Shown here: positions 49,924 through 62,374 of the stretch, one piece after another | How the letters are laid out: each line of letters starts with the position of its first letter | Numbering within the stretch: the stretch's first letter is position 1 | From: Echinococcus granulosus | Lineage: Eukaryota > Platyhelminthes > Cestoda > Cyclophyllidea > Taeniidae | Assembly: GCF_000524195.1 (NCBI RefSeq) | Contig: NW_020170431.1 | Span: 388,268-452,267 of the forward strand | Direction: 5' to 3' | Length of the DNA stretch: 64,000 bases | Position numbers and translations under genes: made by a program | The notes under the pieces: model-generated | Database searches by the model: none | Seen by the model: the letters and a program-made list of their open reading frames with translations, nothing else | What the model was told of the DNA's origin: nothing

Positions 49924-52900
49924 ATGAGCGAGGAAGAGTCTTGTAAAATGTATTGGTTCCAACTCTTCTTACTTTAGACTTATTTGTGGTGATGTTTGTG
50001 GACAGTTTAAGACTCTTTACACCAGAATCAGAAGAGTGCTTGCTGCAGCTGGCTCCTTTGAGGTATTTCTATTTAGTCGATGACTCTTCAGGCCTTATTT
50101 TGCGTCGGTGACTTCTTCGGCGAAAATGGGGAAGAATTTGAAAAAATATGTGAGGATCCTTCAACAAGTGCGGTTTATTTAGGTCTTTATGCTTATTTCC
50201 AGTTCCCATCATGACATATGTTTTATGTCTTGCCACACCAACCGCTCTTCGATTTATAACCGACTTGAATGGGTGTGAATTGTGTCCGTCAATAAAATAT
50301 CTTGGTACGGTGCATTTAATGTTGCCTTATAACTTCCCTTACAGGCCAACAGGGAACGTACACAACAATATCTGGACTTCGGATCGTTTACGTTAGCGTT
50401 AGTCCAAATGTTGAAGCAGATTCAGACACGTGGGTCACCGAATTTCCGTCACTTGAAGCAGACCCCTCCTTCAGTGGAGTCGACTTGTTGCTCACATGTC
50501 AATGGCCTGCATACATCGTCCCCTCAAACGACCCGCTTTCTTCCAAAGTGGCTGATCAAACCTCCCTGTGTGTCGCCCATATTGCGAAGTCTGTTAAACC
50601 ACGGTACCACTTTGTTGCCACAAATGGTGTGTTTTATGAGCGCAAGCCATACAGAAATCATCGAGTTCTTCAGGAAAAGGAGAAACTCGTCACTCGATTC
50701 ATTGCTTTGGCTAAGGTTGGCAACAAGGGGAATGCAAAGGTATGTTTTTTGTCCTCGGAAGGTGATATGTTTATGGAACCTTCTTTATTACTTTTCCCCG
50801 AAATGTTTTTTTAGTATTTGTATGCCCTAAAAGTCAAGCCGGTGGATAAAATGTCTCAAATCGAACTTTGCGCACAGCCCCCAGATGTGACAGACAATCC
50901 GTATTTTGATACCCTTGAAAGGACTACGGTAGCAAAACCCAAGGAGACGGTATGACTTTGTTGCAATATATAGTTGTTAATTGAAATTCAGTCATCAACC
51001 CTAGTGTATTTCGTGTTTATTATGACCCTGTAATTTGCTGTTATAAGAACTTTCCATTTCTTTATAACCGTTTTATTGGTCGTAGCAGTGTAGTACTAGC
51101 ATCAAAGTGACACCGTTTTGTAGGAGGTCCAAACCGAGCAGTATTTCTACGCCACAAGCAAAAAGCGGGCCGCTGATGGCGATAACGATCGAAAACGCAC
51201 AGATTGGAAGCTGAAGAAGTATGACAGTCCTCATTTCACCGAAAACACCCCCAAAGGTTGGTTGTGCTTCATTTACTTACCTAACAAGTCAACCTCAGCT
51301 TCAGTCTCCCTAGGCTCTCATTTAGGGCAATGGGATTTGCGGAAAAGCATATTGTAGTAAACAACATCTATCCCGTGTATTAGTAGTTTGCTCTAGGTGT
51401 TTTTCGTCTCCTTGTTTACCAAACTACCTACTACGTGAGATTATCTAGTCTCATCTAAAATTCTACTTTATAGGAAGGTGTATTGTAGAAACTCCGGAAT
51501 ATATTGTAATTCAAAATCGTATTTTAGTACCTTACCTTACTGTATGCGTAATCGCTGTCCTGTTTTGATGGGATATAAATTTAGTTCATTGCGTCGTTAT
51601 CATTCATCAGCCGAATCTTGAGAAAGTGGGAGAGTAGATGTGCAGTTAGGTTGAATATCCTCCAATTAGCACATCTCTCTTCTGCCACTCAATCTAGTTC
51701 ACGATGCTTGTTGGTTCTGCCTGGGCAATCCCCAAGTGGCAAAGCACCTCCTTGTTACCATAGCAACACACGCCTACCTGGCCTTGCCGCGTGGGCCTCT
51801 AGTCAAGGACCACGTACTCATTTTGACAGTGGGACACCATCAGAGCTGGTTGACCTGCTCTGAGGTTGTGCAGGCCGACATTGAGGCCTACAAAAGCAGT
51901 CTGCGGGCCATGTTCAAGGAAGAGGGCAAGGTGATGGTCACCTTTGAGCGCAACTACAAGACGCACCACTATCAGCTTCAGGTGTGGTTTCAACTTTTCT
52001 TGTCCTACTTGTAATTCAAGCAGCGAGCGCCGTCTTACGTAGTTTCCTCTAAATCAAACTCGGGTTTTCATTTGTTTCAATCGGCCTATTCAGGTCTCAG
52101 GTAGCTTTAGAGGTGGACGTTATTGGCTTTCTTTATTTGAGCCCTTCTTTATGTTCTATCAAACTTACATCCTGATCAGTTAGCCGCTTTTGTGGCCTAT
52201 TGATAAAGAGCGGGAGGCAGTCTCTTTTGAAGTTACCTTTTTCCTAATTCATGAGTATTTGAAATGAATGCCCACCTTATCGCCAGAGCTACTTCTAGAG
52301 AAGGTGCTTTACTACGGCTGCACTGGAAAGGCGGACAAAGTCGGGACATGGCGAAGGCTCGTCTAGTACCACATAAAGTTCCATTTTAGTCGTCGTTTCC
52401 CGTCATCCCCGCAATCACTACCCTACTCTGGTCGTTACGAATCCCCTGAAGAAAGAAGATCGGGTTGATTTTTCGTTTCGGTAGTGGATGCTCTGGTATG
52501 CATCCATCCATCGAACCCGGAATTGGTGTTCATTTGAAGTGAATTTGGTAACACTCACAAATGTAACGTCCAGCTTATCACTAAAGGTCTTTTAAGTCGT
52601 GCAAGTTCAAAGTAGGTTTATCCTAAGTTTGCAGAAAGGAACTGTATGGGCACCGGTTCGTGAGAGACCAAGCGGGCTCTCGTCATTGCACAAGTGTCCA
52701 AAACATTCATTCGTCGTGCCATCTTCGTGGATCTTGCTTTTAAAAATCTATGATTGTCTTGTAGGTGGTGCCAGTGCCATTTGCTGTGGCAGGAGAAGTA
52801 AAGAAGGCCTTCCTCGAAATGTCCGAGAGTCTGCCCAACTCACCCTGCAAGCTGGAGCAGCTGCCCAGGTCCTCATCGATTAGTGACGTGGGTGTGCAAA

Positions 52901-53669
52901 CACAACTCCTCTCTACACTGCGTTTTGCTTTGTTTCATCCGCATAATCTATTCTCCTTTCAGTTCTGCAAGCCAGGCATCCCCTACTTCTACGTTGAGCT
53001 TCCAACCGGTGAAAAGCTGTTTAACAAGATCGAGAGGGACCGGGTCTCCTCGTCGGATGTCAATTTCGGCCGGTATGCTGTTCAAACTAAAAAAAGAGTA
53101 TCCTTAGTCTTTTTGTACCCACTTATGCTGCTGTCGGCATTTTATAACGTCATTTAAGCTAGTTGTAGGGAATGCCGCACGAACTTGGGTAGTGCGTATT
53201 TTTTGACGGTAATCATCAAGTCTACTTCATAAGGGTCACTTGAGGAACTTATAACTCACACTAAATTGCAGGAGCAACCGTCTTCCTACTAGTTATTATT
53301 TCTTCCCCTCGATTTTATCGTTCTCAGCTCAAGTAACCATAATTGACACTATTCGACTGCCTCCATGATGGTCGCGGTCCTGATTCCACACCCAAATTGC
53401 TCTGTTTTAATCCAAGTAGTTTCTTTTGCACCGTCTTGGTTACCCACGTGATCTAAAACAGTTTATGGAACTCAGTGCTGTTTAGACTTTTTACTAATTC
53501 CTTTCACTGACGTCTCCTCGTCCCCCTTCCTAGCGCCGTACTAGCCTCCGAGGCCATTTTAAATTGTCCGGAACGGGTGAACTGGCGGGAGTGTACGGAG
53601 AGCGAAGAGGTGGAGACTCAACTGGCTGCCGAAATGCGCTCCAAATTCGCCGCCTTCGATTTTACCTGA
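49924..53669 (+). CDS. CWF19L1: CWF19L1 homologue, spliceosome-associated CwfJ-family protein, 11 exons, complete
   Basis: CWF19L1 (yeast Drn1, fission yeast Cwf19 relative) associates with late spliceosomes and lariat debranching in the nucleus; this is family knowledge. Exons: 49924-49937, 49978-50062, 50092-50167, 50203-50304, 50345-50739, 50815-50949, 51124-51256, 51698-51981, 52765-52887, 52963-53072, 53534-53669. All phases agree and give 530 residues (human 538). The N-terminal phosphoesterase-like part reads LICGDVCGQF, LFCVGDFFG, TYVL, DLNGCEL and GLRIVYVS; then KPRYHF and YERKPYRNH. The CwfJ C-terminal domain 1 has CWFCLGNPQVAKHLLV (Cys318, Cys321) and the HIT-like DHVLILTVGHHQS (His352, His360); domain 2 has YFYVELPTGEKLF and ends AFDFT. 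Exon 1 is only 14 nt with an atypical donor (GTCTTG), chosen because it alone gives an ATG in phase. The head-to-head neighbour is WDR6. Confidence 0.93.
51257..51697 (+). other. CWF19L1 intron 7 (441 bp)
   Basis: Between exons 7 and 8, donor GTTGGT and acceptor AATCTAG. Nothing else seen. Confidence 0.8.
51982..52764 (+). other. CWF19L1 intron 8 (783 bp)
   Basis: Between the two exons that split the CwfJ C-terminal domains, donor GTGTGG and acceptor GTCTTGTAG. No other feature seen. Confidence 0.8.
53073..53533 (+). other. CWF19L1 intron 10 (461 bp)
   Basis: Last intron, donor GTATGC and acceptor CCCTTCCTAG after a pyrimidine run. No other feature seen. Confidence 0.8.
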
Positions 53670-54942
53670 AGCGCAAGCGGTGGAGGATCTGTACAAATGC
53701 GAGTCTGTTTGTTAGATAGATTGACTGTATAAAGTCTGCTGAGTTAAAGTGCTTGTCATTTTACTTGTCATGTCCCCTTACTTGCCTGGTAGTTTCAGTC
53801 TTTGCTTGAGCGTGTGGAGCTGGGTCGTGCTCTGGGGCGGTGCTCCATTGATGGGGACGCTGATGGGGAAGCTCTTAGAGGAACGTGCAGTGGTGCGTTG
53901 TCACCTCGCCTCATATGGTTGGAGTATCTAGCTCTATGATCGTGTTTTAGGTTACTTTGAATCTGCTAAGTACCCGCTTGGGACCCTTTGGATCATTGCT
54001 TCTTTCCGTCGTTACGGCATCGGTATCAGGCGCAGACCATACGGTTGCATCCCATCGTCTAAGATCATGATTTCTTCACTTGACATTTGCGAAGGAGTTA
54101 ATTGACTACCCGATGTGGTTCTACTCTGTTTTACCGTCCATCAACTGGTACTGATGACTGATTTTGAAGTCGAATGGATGTCTAAAGGCAAGATTCTCAC
54201 CACCAGTAACTTGAGGCGATATAGTGGCTAACCCTTCGCTCAATTGAGAGAAGGTGATGTTAAAACCAACTCTAAATTTGCCGAATTATTTTTTTTTCAT
54301 GCTTAGGTCCACCTGTAAGTTGCGAAATTTGGAAAACAGACTCACTCAAAACTTCACTTGCGTCAGATCTCATCAAAGCGGATGGTATGGCGCAACACAA
54401 TTTACCAATTTTTTCGGATAAAAAATTCCGAATTATAAGTCTGAAATTGTAAACAACTGCATCTGATTATTAATTTTGCTCTCCATCCTAGGAAATAAAG
54501 GTCAAGGAGGTAACTATTAATGCTGATCCTAATACTTACTTTACTCAGCAGACGTAATTAATTTGAGAAACACACTAAAGGCTTTAATAACATTGCAAAC
54601 TTTAAAAAGACAATATTGGTATTGAAGTGACAATCTTTGGTAAATTACCGTAACTCTAACGCCTCTGACATGTTCAAAACCACCGTAAATGTAATTGATT
54701 GATGTTGAGATACTTTCTACCCTAATATTCTAATTAGTTTTAGTATCCAAACGCTTTTAAAAAAGTGTAAATTAATCGGCGTGTTAAATGTTTAGGACCA
54801 GTGTCTGCTTATTTATTCGTATTACAAACAAGTCTTAGTGGCTCGACCCCCGTGCGGCTATTTCGGTTTGCGAACGTGTCGGGTTGGCCGCGGATTCTAA
54901 ATCTGGTCAGTAGAACGCTCTTGTGTGTATATTTGTTTTGCT
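53670..54942. other. Intergenic region CWF19L1-TOMM40
   Basis: 1.27 kb, AT-rich, containing the CWF19L1 3' end and the TOMM40 promoter. No clear poly(A) hexamer of the AATAAA type was found close to the CWF19L1 stop (nearest look-alike TATAAA near 53729). An AG at 54906-54907 lies about 35 bases before the TOMM40 ATG. Confidence 0.6.
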
Positions 54943-55863
54943 ATGGATTCTATGGAGAGCGCCTACACACCATCAGAGGCCAAACCTTATGACGATGGGC
55001 CATGCGCCATTGAAAACATCCACAACAAGGCCCACGACATTTTCCCCATTCCCTTCACTGGGATAAAGTTGTTGATTAACAGAGGCCTTTCACCTCATTT
55101 CCAGGTCAGTCATTCGTTAACACTTAGTAGTGGTGAAAGCGCTGGCTATCGTTTTGGTGCTACTTATGCAGGCCACAATAAAATCTCCGAAAATGAGGCG
55201 TTCCCCGTTCTTATGGGTGAACTTCAACCTAACGGTCAACTTCAGGCTCAAATCGTTGATCAACTCTCGCCTATGTGTCGTGTTCGCTACCTGGCTCAGA
55301 TTCAGAAGTGCACAATGGCTGGTCAACAGATTTCCGGGGAATTGCGTAGGGAAAAATGGCAATTTGGCGTCACTCTAATCAACCCGGATCTGAATCGCGG
55401 TCAGATGATGCTAGCGGTAGATACCATGCGCAAGATGTCAAATCGATTTTACATGGGCTCCATGTTCTTCTACCACCTCTCATCCCAGCTACCCGGAGGT
55501 CAAGATGGCGTCTGGAGTCTCGGAGGTAAATATGTCTCCGATTTTTGGCAGTTTGCTGTTACCGCCCGGCCCTATCAACTGGCCTTTCATTCCAGTTTCC
55601 ATCTAAAAGTTAACGAAAATCTTCAACTGGCTGCTGAGCTGGAATCAAACTACCAACAGCAATCAAACATCTCCACCATCGGTTATCAGTATGACCTTCC
55701 GAAGTCGAACGTCACCTTCAGAGCGCAGCTCGATTCCAATTGGAATATTGCAGCCATGTTGGAAAAACGCCTTATTCCCTTCCCCTTAACCTTCACGCTC
55801 ACTGCTCTGGGAAATAGCATAGCCTCAAAGTACGAAGTGGGAGTCGGCTTAACAGTCGTCTAA
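54943..55863 (+). CDS. TOMM40: TOM40, mitochondrial outer-membrane import channel
   Basis: TOM40 forms the 19-strand beta-barrel pore of the TOM complex through which nuclear-encoded preproteins enter mitochondria; this is family knowledge. One open frame of 306 residues with no intron. Characteristic blocks: NPxx-type segment INRGLSPHFQVSHSLTLSS (~43-61), EAFPVLMGELQPNGQLQAQ, VTLINPDL, SLGGKYVSD, then YQYDLPKSNVTFRAQLDSNW (family [20 protein letters not shown]) and LEKRLIPFPLTFTL. The C-terminus EVGVGLTVV fits the mitochondrial beta-signal (polar-x-Gly-x-x-hydrophobic-x-hydrophobic) recognised by the SAM complex. I start at MDSMES; an upstream in-frame ATG at 54925 would add six residues. 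It lacks the long Pro-rich N-terminal extension of vertebrate TOM40, so length is short (human 361). It lies 1.27 kb downstream of CWF19L1 on the same strand, too far to argue for co-transcription. Confidence 0.97.
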   Translation: MDSMESAYTPSEAKPYDDGPCAIENIHNKAHDIFPIPFTGIKLLINRGLSPHFQVSHSLTLSSGESAGYRFGATYAGHNKISENEAFPVLMGELQPNGQLQAQIVDQLSPMCRVRYLAQIQKCTMAGQQISGELRREKWQFGVTLINPDLNRGQMMLAVDTMRKMSNRFYMGSMFFYHLSSQLPGGQDGVWSLGGKYVSDFWQFAVTARPYQLAFHSSFHLKVNENLQLAAELESNYQQQSNISTIGYQYDLPKSNVTFRAQLDSNWNIAAMLEKRLIPFPLTFTLTALGNSIASKYEVGVGLTVV

Positions 55864-56084
55864 TTTTCCTTTTCCCTTCCCTAGGCGCCTGTCTTTTCTT
55901 TCACAGTAGCACCTTCTCAAAGACAGCTTGCACGGCGTGCTGTTCTCCCTAATTGAGCGACCACCCACCACCATTTTCTGTAAATAGCGTCTTCTTTGCT
56001 CCCTTGGTCGGAGTTTTGTATGGCTTTCGTTTATATAGCTTGTACACCAGTGGTGGTGATATCCTCGGCGGGTTCGCTGTGTCA

Positions 56085-56090
56085 ATTAAA
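56085..56090 (+). promoter_or_regulatory. ATTAAA, candidate TOMM40 poly(A) signal
   Basis: ATTAAA is the first polyadenylation-like hexamer downstream of the TOMM40 stop and would give a 3' UTR of roughly 240 bases. A T-rich stretch (TTTGTATTTTTCTTTC) begins about 25 bases later. Assignment is inference. Confidence 0.4.
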
Positions 56091-58099
56091 AATTGAGGTT
56101 TTAAGAGAGGTCTTTGTATTTTTCTTTCACAGGGGGGTCATTTTGGTTTTGTGCTAATTCGTTTCTCAATTTTTGTTCATTGGCAAGGTCTTTTTGAGTA
56201 GTTATCAGAGTTGCTCGTGAATTTATTCCCCGTAAACTGTAGCCTGCCTGTCTGTTGTTGGATTGCCTCCTGGATGTTTCCCGCTGGGTAGTGGGTGTTC
56301 TGAATGCCCTTAAGTTGAACTAGTTTTGCGAATGCTGGTGTGGTTGCATATGCTGCCAGGCAAGTGATAATTCACACACTATTATTCCCGTGGGAGAATT
56401 GTATCCTGCCTTCACGTTGCACTCGATTATCTGCAATGCCAACGGGAGAGTTATTTTGTGTGATACGTGTCAATGGGTTAGTGACCTGCTGTGTTTTTCG
56501 ATCATTTTAGATAGCAACTGGGCCTAGGTGTCGGAATTTCAATTGCTTTTGCCTACTTAAATCTCCCCTCGTTAATGGACCATTACCGTGGTAAAAAGTT
56601 CATGCACTGCTTAATTGCTTCGATATGTGACGGTGCTGATTTCGATTAGCCCCATTAGGGAATTCTAGAAAAGTCTACCATAAGGATTTGGAGTGGTTGA
56701 ATTTTCTACTTCCTCGATGCTAATAACTGCTCTTCATCACCCCTCCCGCAGGAGTTTATTCGGAGTCTCTTCTCCACTAGGTTATTGTTTGTATCTGAGG
56801 AGTGTCATCTCACTTGCTAAATAACTCTTTGCGTCAATCTAGCGATGCAGTATTCGTTATTGTACTCAGCACCATTTCCCTCTACTTCTCCATTCCCATG
56901 GCACTAAACGTCGGCTGAAACTTACCTGTCAGAGCAGAAGCTAGCTCCTCGTCAGATTTGGGCGATAAACCGCTCAGAGATAGGCGTATGGATTAAAGTA
57001 CTTGGAGGTTAAGGTGGGGTTTTGGCAACAGCTAAAGGTCGAAAGTTAGCTTAATAAATTACCATGACTACCCGATATGAAACAGCTCTTGAGAAACAAC
57101 TGGAACAGCAGGAACAAGTTGGAAGAAAGTCGAATTCCACAACGTGATGCCTCATTCTACAACCCCTTCTCAAAACAATGTCGTTAGGATGGAAGTACTA
57201 AAGGCGGTCACTGCTGTATCCTCAACCTCCTTATTCCCTTGGTACCTCTCCGGGAGGTAAGTGGAAAGTTTTTGCCCTCAACATTGATCAGTGATGTGAT
57301 CATATCCACCAATCAGTCTAGACAGTTGGAGGGGAAAAGGGTGAAAGTGGCTCTAGGCTAGGCCATTTGCTTCCGGAAGCAAATCGCTTTGTAGAAACAG
57401 ACGTCTCAATTTAGTATATTTAAATTTGTACTCTATAATACGGTACAAACTTATTTGATCACTTTATAGTGCGAATAGATTTGATACCGCCTGGTCGTCA
57501 TCCACTTTGTGATTGTAAGGGAGGGCTGCATTTTCCCCATAGCTTCATCATGCCGCTTTTACGTGTTTATGGAGTCCTACTGTCTTAACAATCCCCTTCC
57601 CGTCTTGCCGAAGTGATAGCTGTAAAATAGACGATTTAAACTTCTTTCCAAAAGGTTCAAATTTTCTCCCTCAAAAAGCACTGGACACAGGATTTTTTTA
57701 TCACAATGGCTTGTAGCACTCCGAGTCTTTTGGAGAATTCGTAAGGCTACCAGTCTCTGCCGAAGGTCATGCCACAGATTGGAGGTACAACCGGCGTAGC
57801 TAATCACACAGTTAAAAGAAGTATTAAACCACCACAAGTCTTTCTCAAACTCTATGGGGAATTTCTTAGACCTTGAAACACTCCACATGTGTGAAGATTA
57901 ACCGTGGATCACCAATGTCATGGTTTCAATAATGACTTAAGTGTCGCAGGGCTAGAGTAGACTGCGAAGGGAGGAGAGGAGACACGAACACAGGTAGACA
58001 AATCCATGTTGTGCTCTACGCTGAACCACTCTGCTCAACTTCCATGCATGCGTTTGGCCGGATGCATCTGTGGACCGCCTGCTCCTCATCTCGCCTTTT

Positions 58100-58275
58100 C
58101 CCACTCCGCCTACGTGGGCTCAGACAAAAACCGGTCAAGTGATTAACTAGCTAGTTTGCCATTTGTTTGGCCTTATCTGTGGTCAGCCGCATACGTCAAC
58201 ATGTAGATGCACACAAGGTTGTAACCTGCTGCCCTACTACAGCCACGGTGACAACCGACCATCATTGAGGTGCAC
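58100..58275 (-). repeat. Dispersed repeat, inverted copy
   Basis: Its reverse complement contains CCGTGGCTGTAGTAGGGCAG, CAGGTTACAACCTTGTGTGCAT and GGTTTTTGTCTGAGCCCAC, aligned in order with 59628-59731. Roughly 190 bp element, origin unknown. Confidence 0.75.
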
Positions 58276-59569
58276 AATTTCTACGTGTCAGTCAGTTGTC
58301 AGTACATTTTAGTTCCTTATTTATCATGTAGGAGATAAAGGTAATTTTATTAGAAAATTTTAGAGCTATTACCGCTTTTGTCTTTGCAAAATCCACGTCT
58401 TTTGAGCTCTTTAGAACAATTTTTTTGGCATCTTACTTTCAAGTCTCAAAGTTTGTGGAAATTCCTTTTAACGGTTTACACTATTCTCTAAAATGGCGCT
58501 ACTTGGTATTACTATAAATGTGGGAGGCATGTTAATTGGCATAAATATATGGCTAACTTCAACCCCTCCATATGTGTCAACTTACCATCTATTAATGGTG
58601 CCCTGCCATTATGGCCAAGATGGTTCTACTGAATAAGTTTAAGTAGTTGTGTTTAACCATTTATCATTCGGGATACACTTTCTATCTTCAATCAGATTTG
58701 ACAAATTAATTGCACAGTATGTTTCTCTACAGGTCTTTTTATAATTTTATTTAACTTTGGCCTCTACGATAAGTTGTCACGTAAAAGTCAATAGAAGGAG
58801 GATTACCATTCGAGGTCAATGAGGTCAAATGTATGCGATTAGGGTGAAATCGCATGTGGAAGCTTCAACGCTTCCATGCCTACACAAAAGTGTAGTTTAT
58901 ATTTCTCTTTACCGCCAGAACGCAAGGTTATTGGGATTCTCCTTTATAAAAGACGTCCAGGGACTAGAAGCGATAAACTTAGCCTCAGTCACTACCGCTT
59001 TTTATCATTGTTGTTGACCAATTGTCTATCCTCTTTCGCGTATAATAACTTGATTGTTTAATTCCATTACCAAGGGTGGAGGATAATTGCTACCTTGAGA
59101 AATGCGAGATGAACAATAGCATTCTGAAAATGACAGGGACTATGTAAATGATTAATAGCCATTTTTAGTTATGAGCCAACTGTGAATGTGAGGTGAGAGA
59201 GTGAACAGTTCAGCCTACAAAGAAGGGCAATTTTGCACCGTGTTTGAAAAAATAATGGGTGAGTTCTTTGTTCAAATGTGACCCCAGTAAAGCAACTTTG
59301 CTGGCAATTTAATCTCGATAAAAGAAACATAAAACACATCAAGAATAAAGCTGAGCTTTAAAATCTCGCATTGGCGTTATTTCAATCCCTATACGATAAG
59401 CGAGAAAGTCAAATGTGATTGCAACTGATTGACGGTGTTGTAGATATGCCTAAGTTGCTGCTGTGAATCCCATACATGAATGAAAAACGAACGAATCTAG
59501 GTGTCTGTGCCTATCCTCACCAATGCGCAAATTAGCCATTTACCCTTCTGGAACACAAAGCTTAGATGT

Positions 59570-59745
59570 CATGCACCCCAATGATTATTGGATGGCACTG
59601 TGATAAATGGCACCCGCCGTGGCTGTAGTATGGCAACAGGTTACATATTTGTGTGCATGTACGTGTCTACGTGTGCGAGTGACTACGGATAAAAGCAAAA
59701 CCGCTTAACCGATTTTTGTTTGAGCCCACATAGGTAGAATTCAAA
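59570..59745 (+). repeat. Dispersed repeat, direct copy
   Basis: Contains CCGTGGCTGTAGTATGGCAA, CAGGTTACATATTTGTGTGC and CGATTTTTGTTTGAGCCCAC, the plus-strand partner of 58100-58275. The pair could form a large imperfect hairpin with a ~1.3 kb loop. Confidence 0.75.
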
Positions 59746-62199
59746 AGAGGCTAGATTAAAAAACCAACCCACTCACTCACCCACCCGCCTACATACACGC
59801 ACGTACGGAGTCTTCCCCACATTCAACTCTGGTTTTGCAGCGCCACTCTGGTGTGCACCTTCTCTTCAACTTTAAGCAATGTATGGATGCTTATTCAGGG
59901 GAACACCTCTCCTCCTGTGAAACAGTTTTGTTACCATGTGGTAAACTTCTTCGTTCAAAATTAAGATATGACTTATGGGGTTTTTCAGTAGCAAGTTCTT
60001 GAGAAAAATTTAAATTTTGAACTATTGAAAACCGCCATGATTAAAACGGATCTCTCAGGTCTACTCTAAAGTCTTAGTAAGACGCACCAATACGAAAGAA
60101 GTTGTACCATCATCGCATCCAAAATAGCGCGTATTCAGGAGAGGCTTTCCTGGCCGGGAAAGCCATATCTGCAGCGTCCAGGCCCTTCTGCGCTTCGGTG
60201 ATGCATCGCTCTCTCTACTAGGATGGAAATTTGAGGCTCCAAAGTATTGCTTTGCGTCAACTGACGAATGTATAATATAAACATTCTATGCCCTTCAAAA
60301 TCTTGGTGACAAATATCTATCACGCATAGTCTACTTAATTCCATGGGCCCTATACAAAAAGGTAATTAAGTAGTGTTTCTTTGTTGCCTTCAGGCATCTG
60401 CCTTAGTCTTCTTTATTCACCATTGTAAGAACCTTTCCAGAGCATAGATTTTACAAAAAAAATTCTGCTAACTTAAACTCAATAGGAAACGTTTAAAACA
60501 GAGGAAAAAATTATTTATAAATGGTCGGTTTTTTAAGTGGACAAAGGCTGAGACGTGGATTGTGAATAATGCTGACTGAAGCGAACCTGAAGGTGCCTGA
60601 CTCAATCCAACATGTGGTCAATTGGAGGCAGAATATCCATAAATAAAGATAAAGAGCGGTAGATCTTCTTAGCAAATTATAAAGAGGATTTGCCATAAAT
60701 TGACGGACTTAATCACCACGTACGGTCTGCGATTTAGTGTGTCACCTCTAAGTAATGCACTACCAACGCAATTTGACACTATCGAATAAAGTTAAAATAC
60801 TGCATATGCACTTATAACTTACTTAAATGTTGCAGAATAAGTTTATTGTCCCCAAACAAAAGGTGTCAGGAAGTGATTTACTATAATTTCCTCCACCTCT
60901 TTCCCTATTTATAGTTTAGCCACCCTCTCCCTTGAGTCTTCCCCGGAATAGTACTAAGCTAGAGCAGTGGAGATTTATTACCGACTTATATGCGCAAACC
61001 ATGGAGACGTGGAAGCTCTTGTGATGAAATTTTAACCCCACCCTCACTCACCTCATTCCATATAATCGCATTAGGAAGGAGGAATAGGTACGACAATCAT
61101 TTTCTTCTTCCGCATTCCATCATAGATACCCAAGTGATATTCCTCATGTTTTCTTAGAATTGAGTGATCACGCTTTTGCGTAGGAAATAGTTGAAAAATG
61201 GAAGTGAAATGGAAGCGGAGGCGACTAAGGTTAGGTTTGTTTTTTTTTGGTTTTAAAGAAACAAGCTGTTTAACAAGAAACAACTCATAAATTTTTGCCT
61301 TATAGGTGATTTTTATAAAGGAGGAAAGCATTTTAAAACTTCCTGAAGGTACTTTTGTTGTGCACAGGTGGAAAGTTTGGTGGTATCTTCTAGGTTTATT
61401 CTAAACATATGGTCATTTTCCATTATATATTACAATGATAAAAAGTCTGCAATACCTCTAATCGTTCTTGCCTCTCACCCAAAATTGTACAAAAGAGTAA
61501 TTTGATGCAAGCTTTATTCGAAATGCTAAAAAGTCCCAAGTTTGGTGACTTCAACTACTTATTTTGAATTTCAGCGTCCAATTGTTCTATAAGCAATCCT
61601 CAGGAGTGAGTTTGTTTAACCCATATGACAACTCATTTTTATTTTCTACTTTTTTTAATGCCTAAAATGTATGGTACAGTTCCATATTTTTCAGGTTCCA
61701 ATGATATTCTTAAAAAAAAATCCTGCAATATCAGGGAACCATGCGTCGCAATACCCCTGAGTGACCAAATCTCGCGCTGCATTAAATGCTTTAAATGCTC
61801 TAAAAGTAAATTAGTTAAGGATATTTGATTGTTTTTTGCAATCTCTGATAGCTCACAACATCCCACCCAGCTCCTTAGATTTGCATCTGCGGTCATCCCA
61901 ATCGTGTTAATTTGAACAATAGATTTGCTTTCCATGGCTTTTAAAAATTTACAAAACCGTTTTTAATCCTATCTTTCCTTTAGATTTGAAAATCCTAGGA
62001 GTGGACAAATGCTTCTGGCTCTCTTCCTCTCTTCCATCATTTGCGTGGCAGCGGTTCACTGCTGACCATGTAAGGAAGGAGGATTGAGGTTAAGAGGATG
62101 TGGAGCAAAAAAATAATAGCGCTGGACGGCAGCAAATCGGGAAAAAACCACCACCACTGCCACCAACAGAACTAACTCGCGTGACCATCCTTCTGTCCA

Positions 62200-62372
62200 T
62201 GTAATTCTCCTCCTCTTCACGGTCAGTACGGTGTTTTTTATTCGCCTGCTGCTGCCTTCTTGCTGCCTTCCCCTCCTCCTCTTCCTCCTCCTCCTCCTCC
62301 CTCTCTCCCTTTGCCTTCCCGCGCCTCCACTCTCACAGCACTTGTTTAGCTGCTTTTTTCTCTCCCCTATTC
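62200..62372 (+). repeat. Pyrimidine-rich (CTC/TCC) tract
   Basis: Long stretch dominated by C and T on the plus strand, including a run of CTC triplets at about 62270-62303, ending in CTCTCCCCTATTCAG. Confidence 0.8.
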
Positions 62373-62374
62373 AG

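Noticed and set aside
57577..57888. 103-residue minus-strand open frame
   Set aside because: Longest frame in the distal region, but no family resemblance and no clear initiation or splice context that would tie it to a gene.
60143..60164. Perfect 8-bp hairpin GGCTTTCC/GGAAAGCC
   Set aside because: A single short stem with no flanking conservation or second copy is expected by chance in 64 kb.
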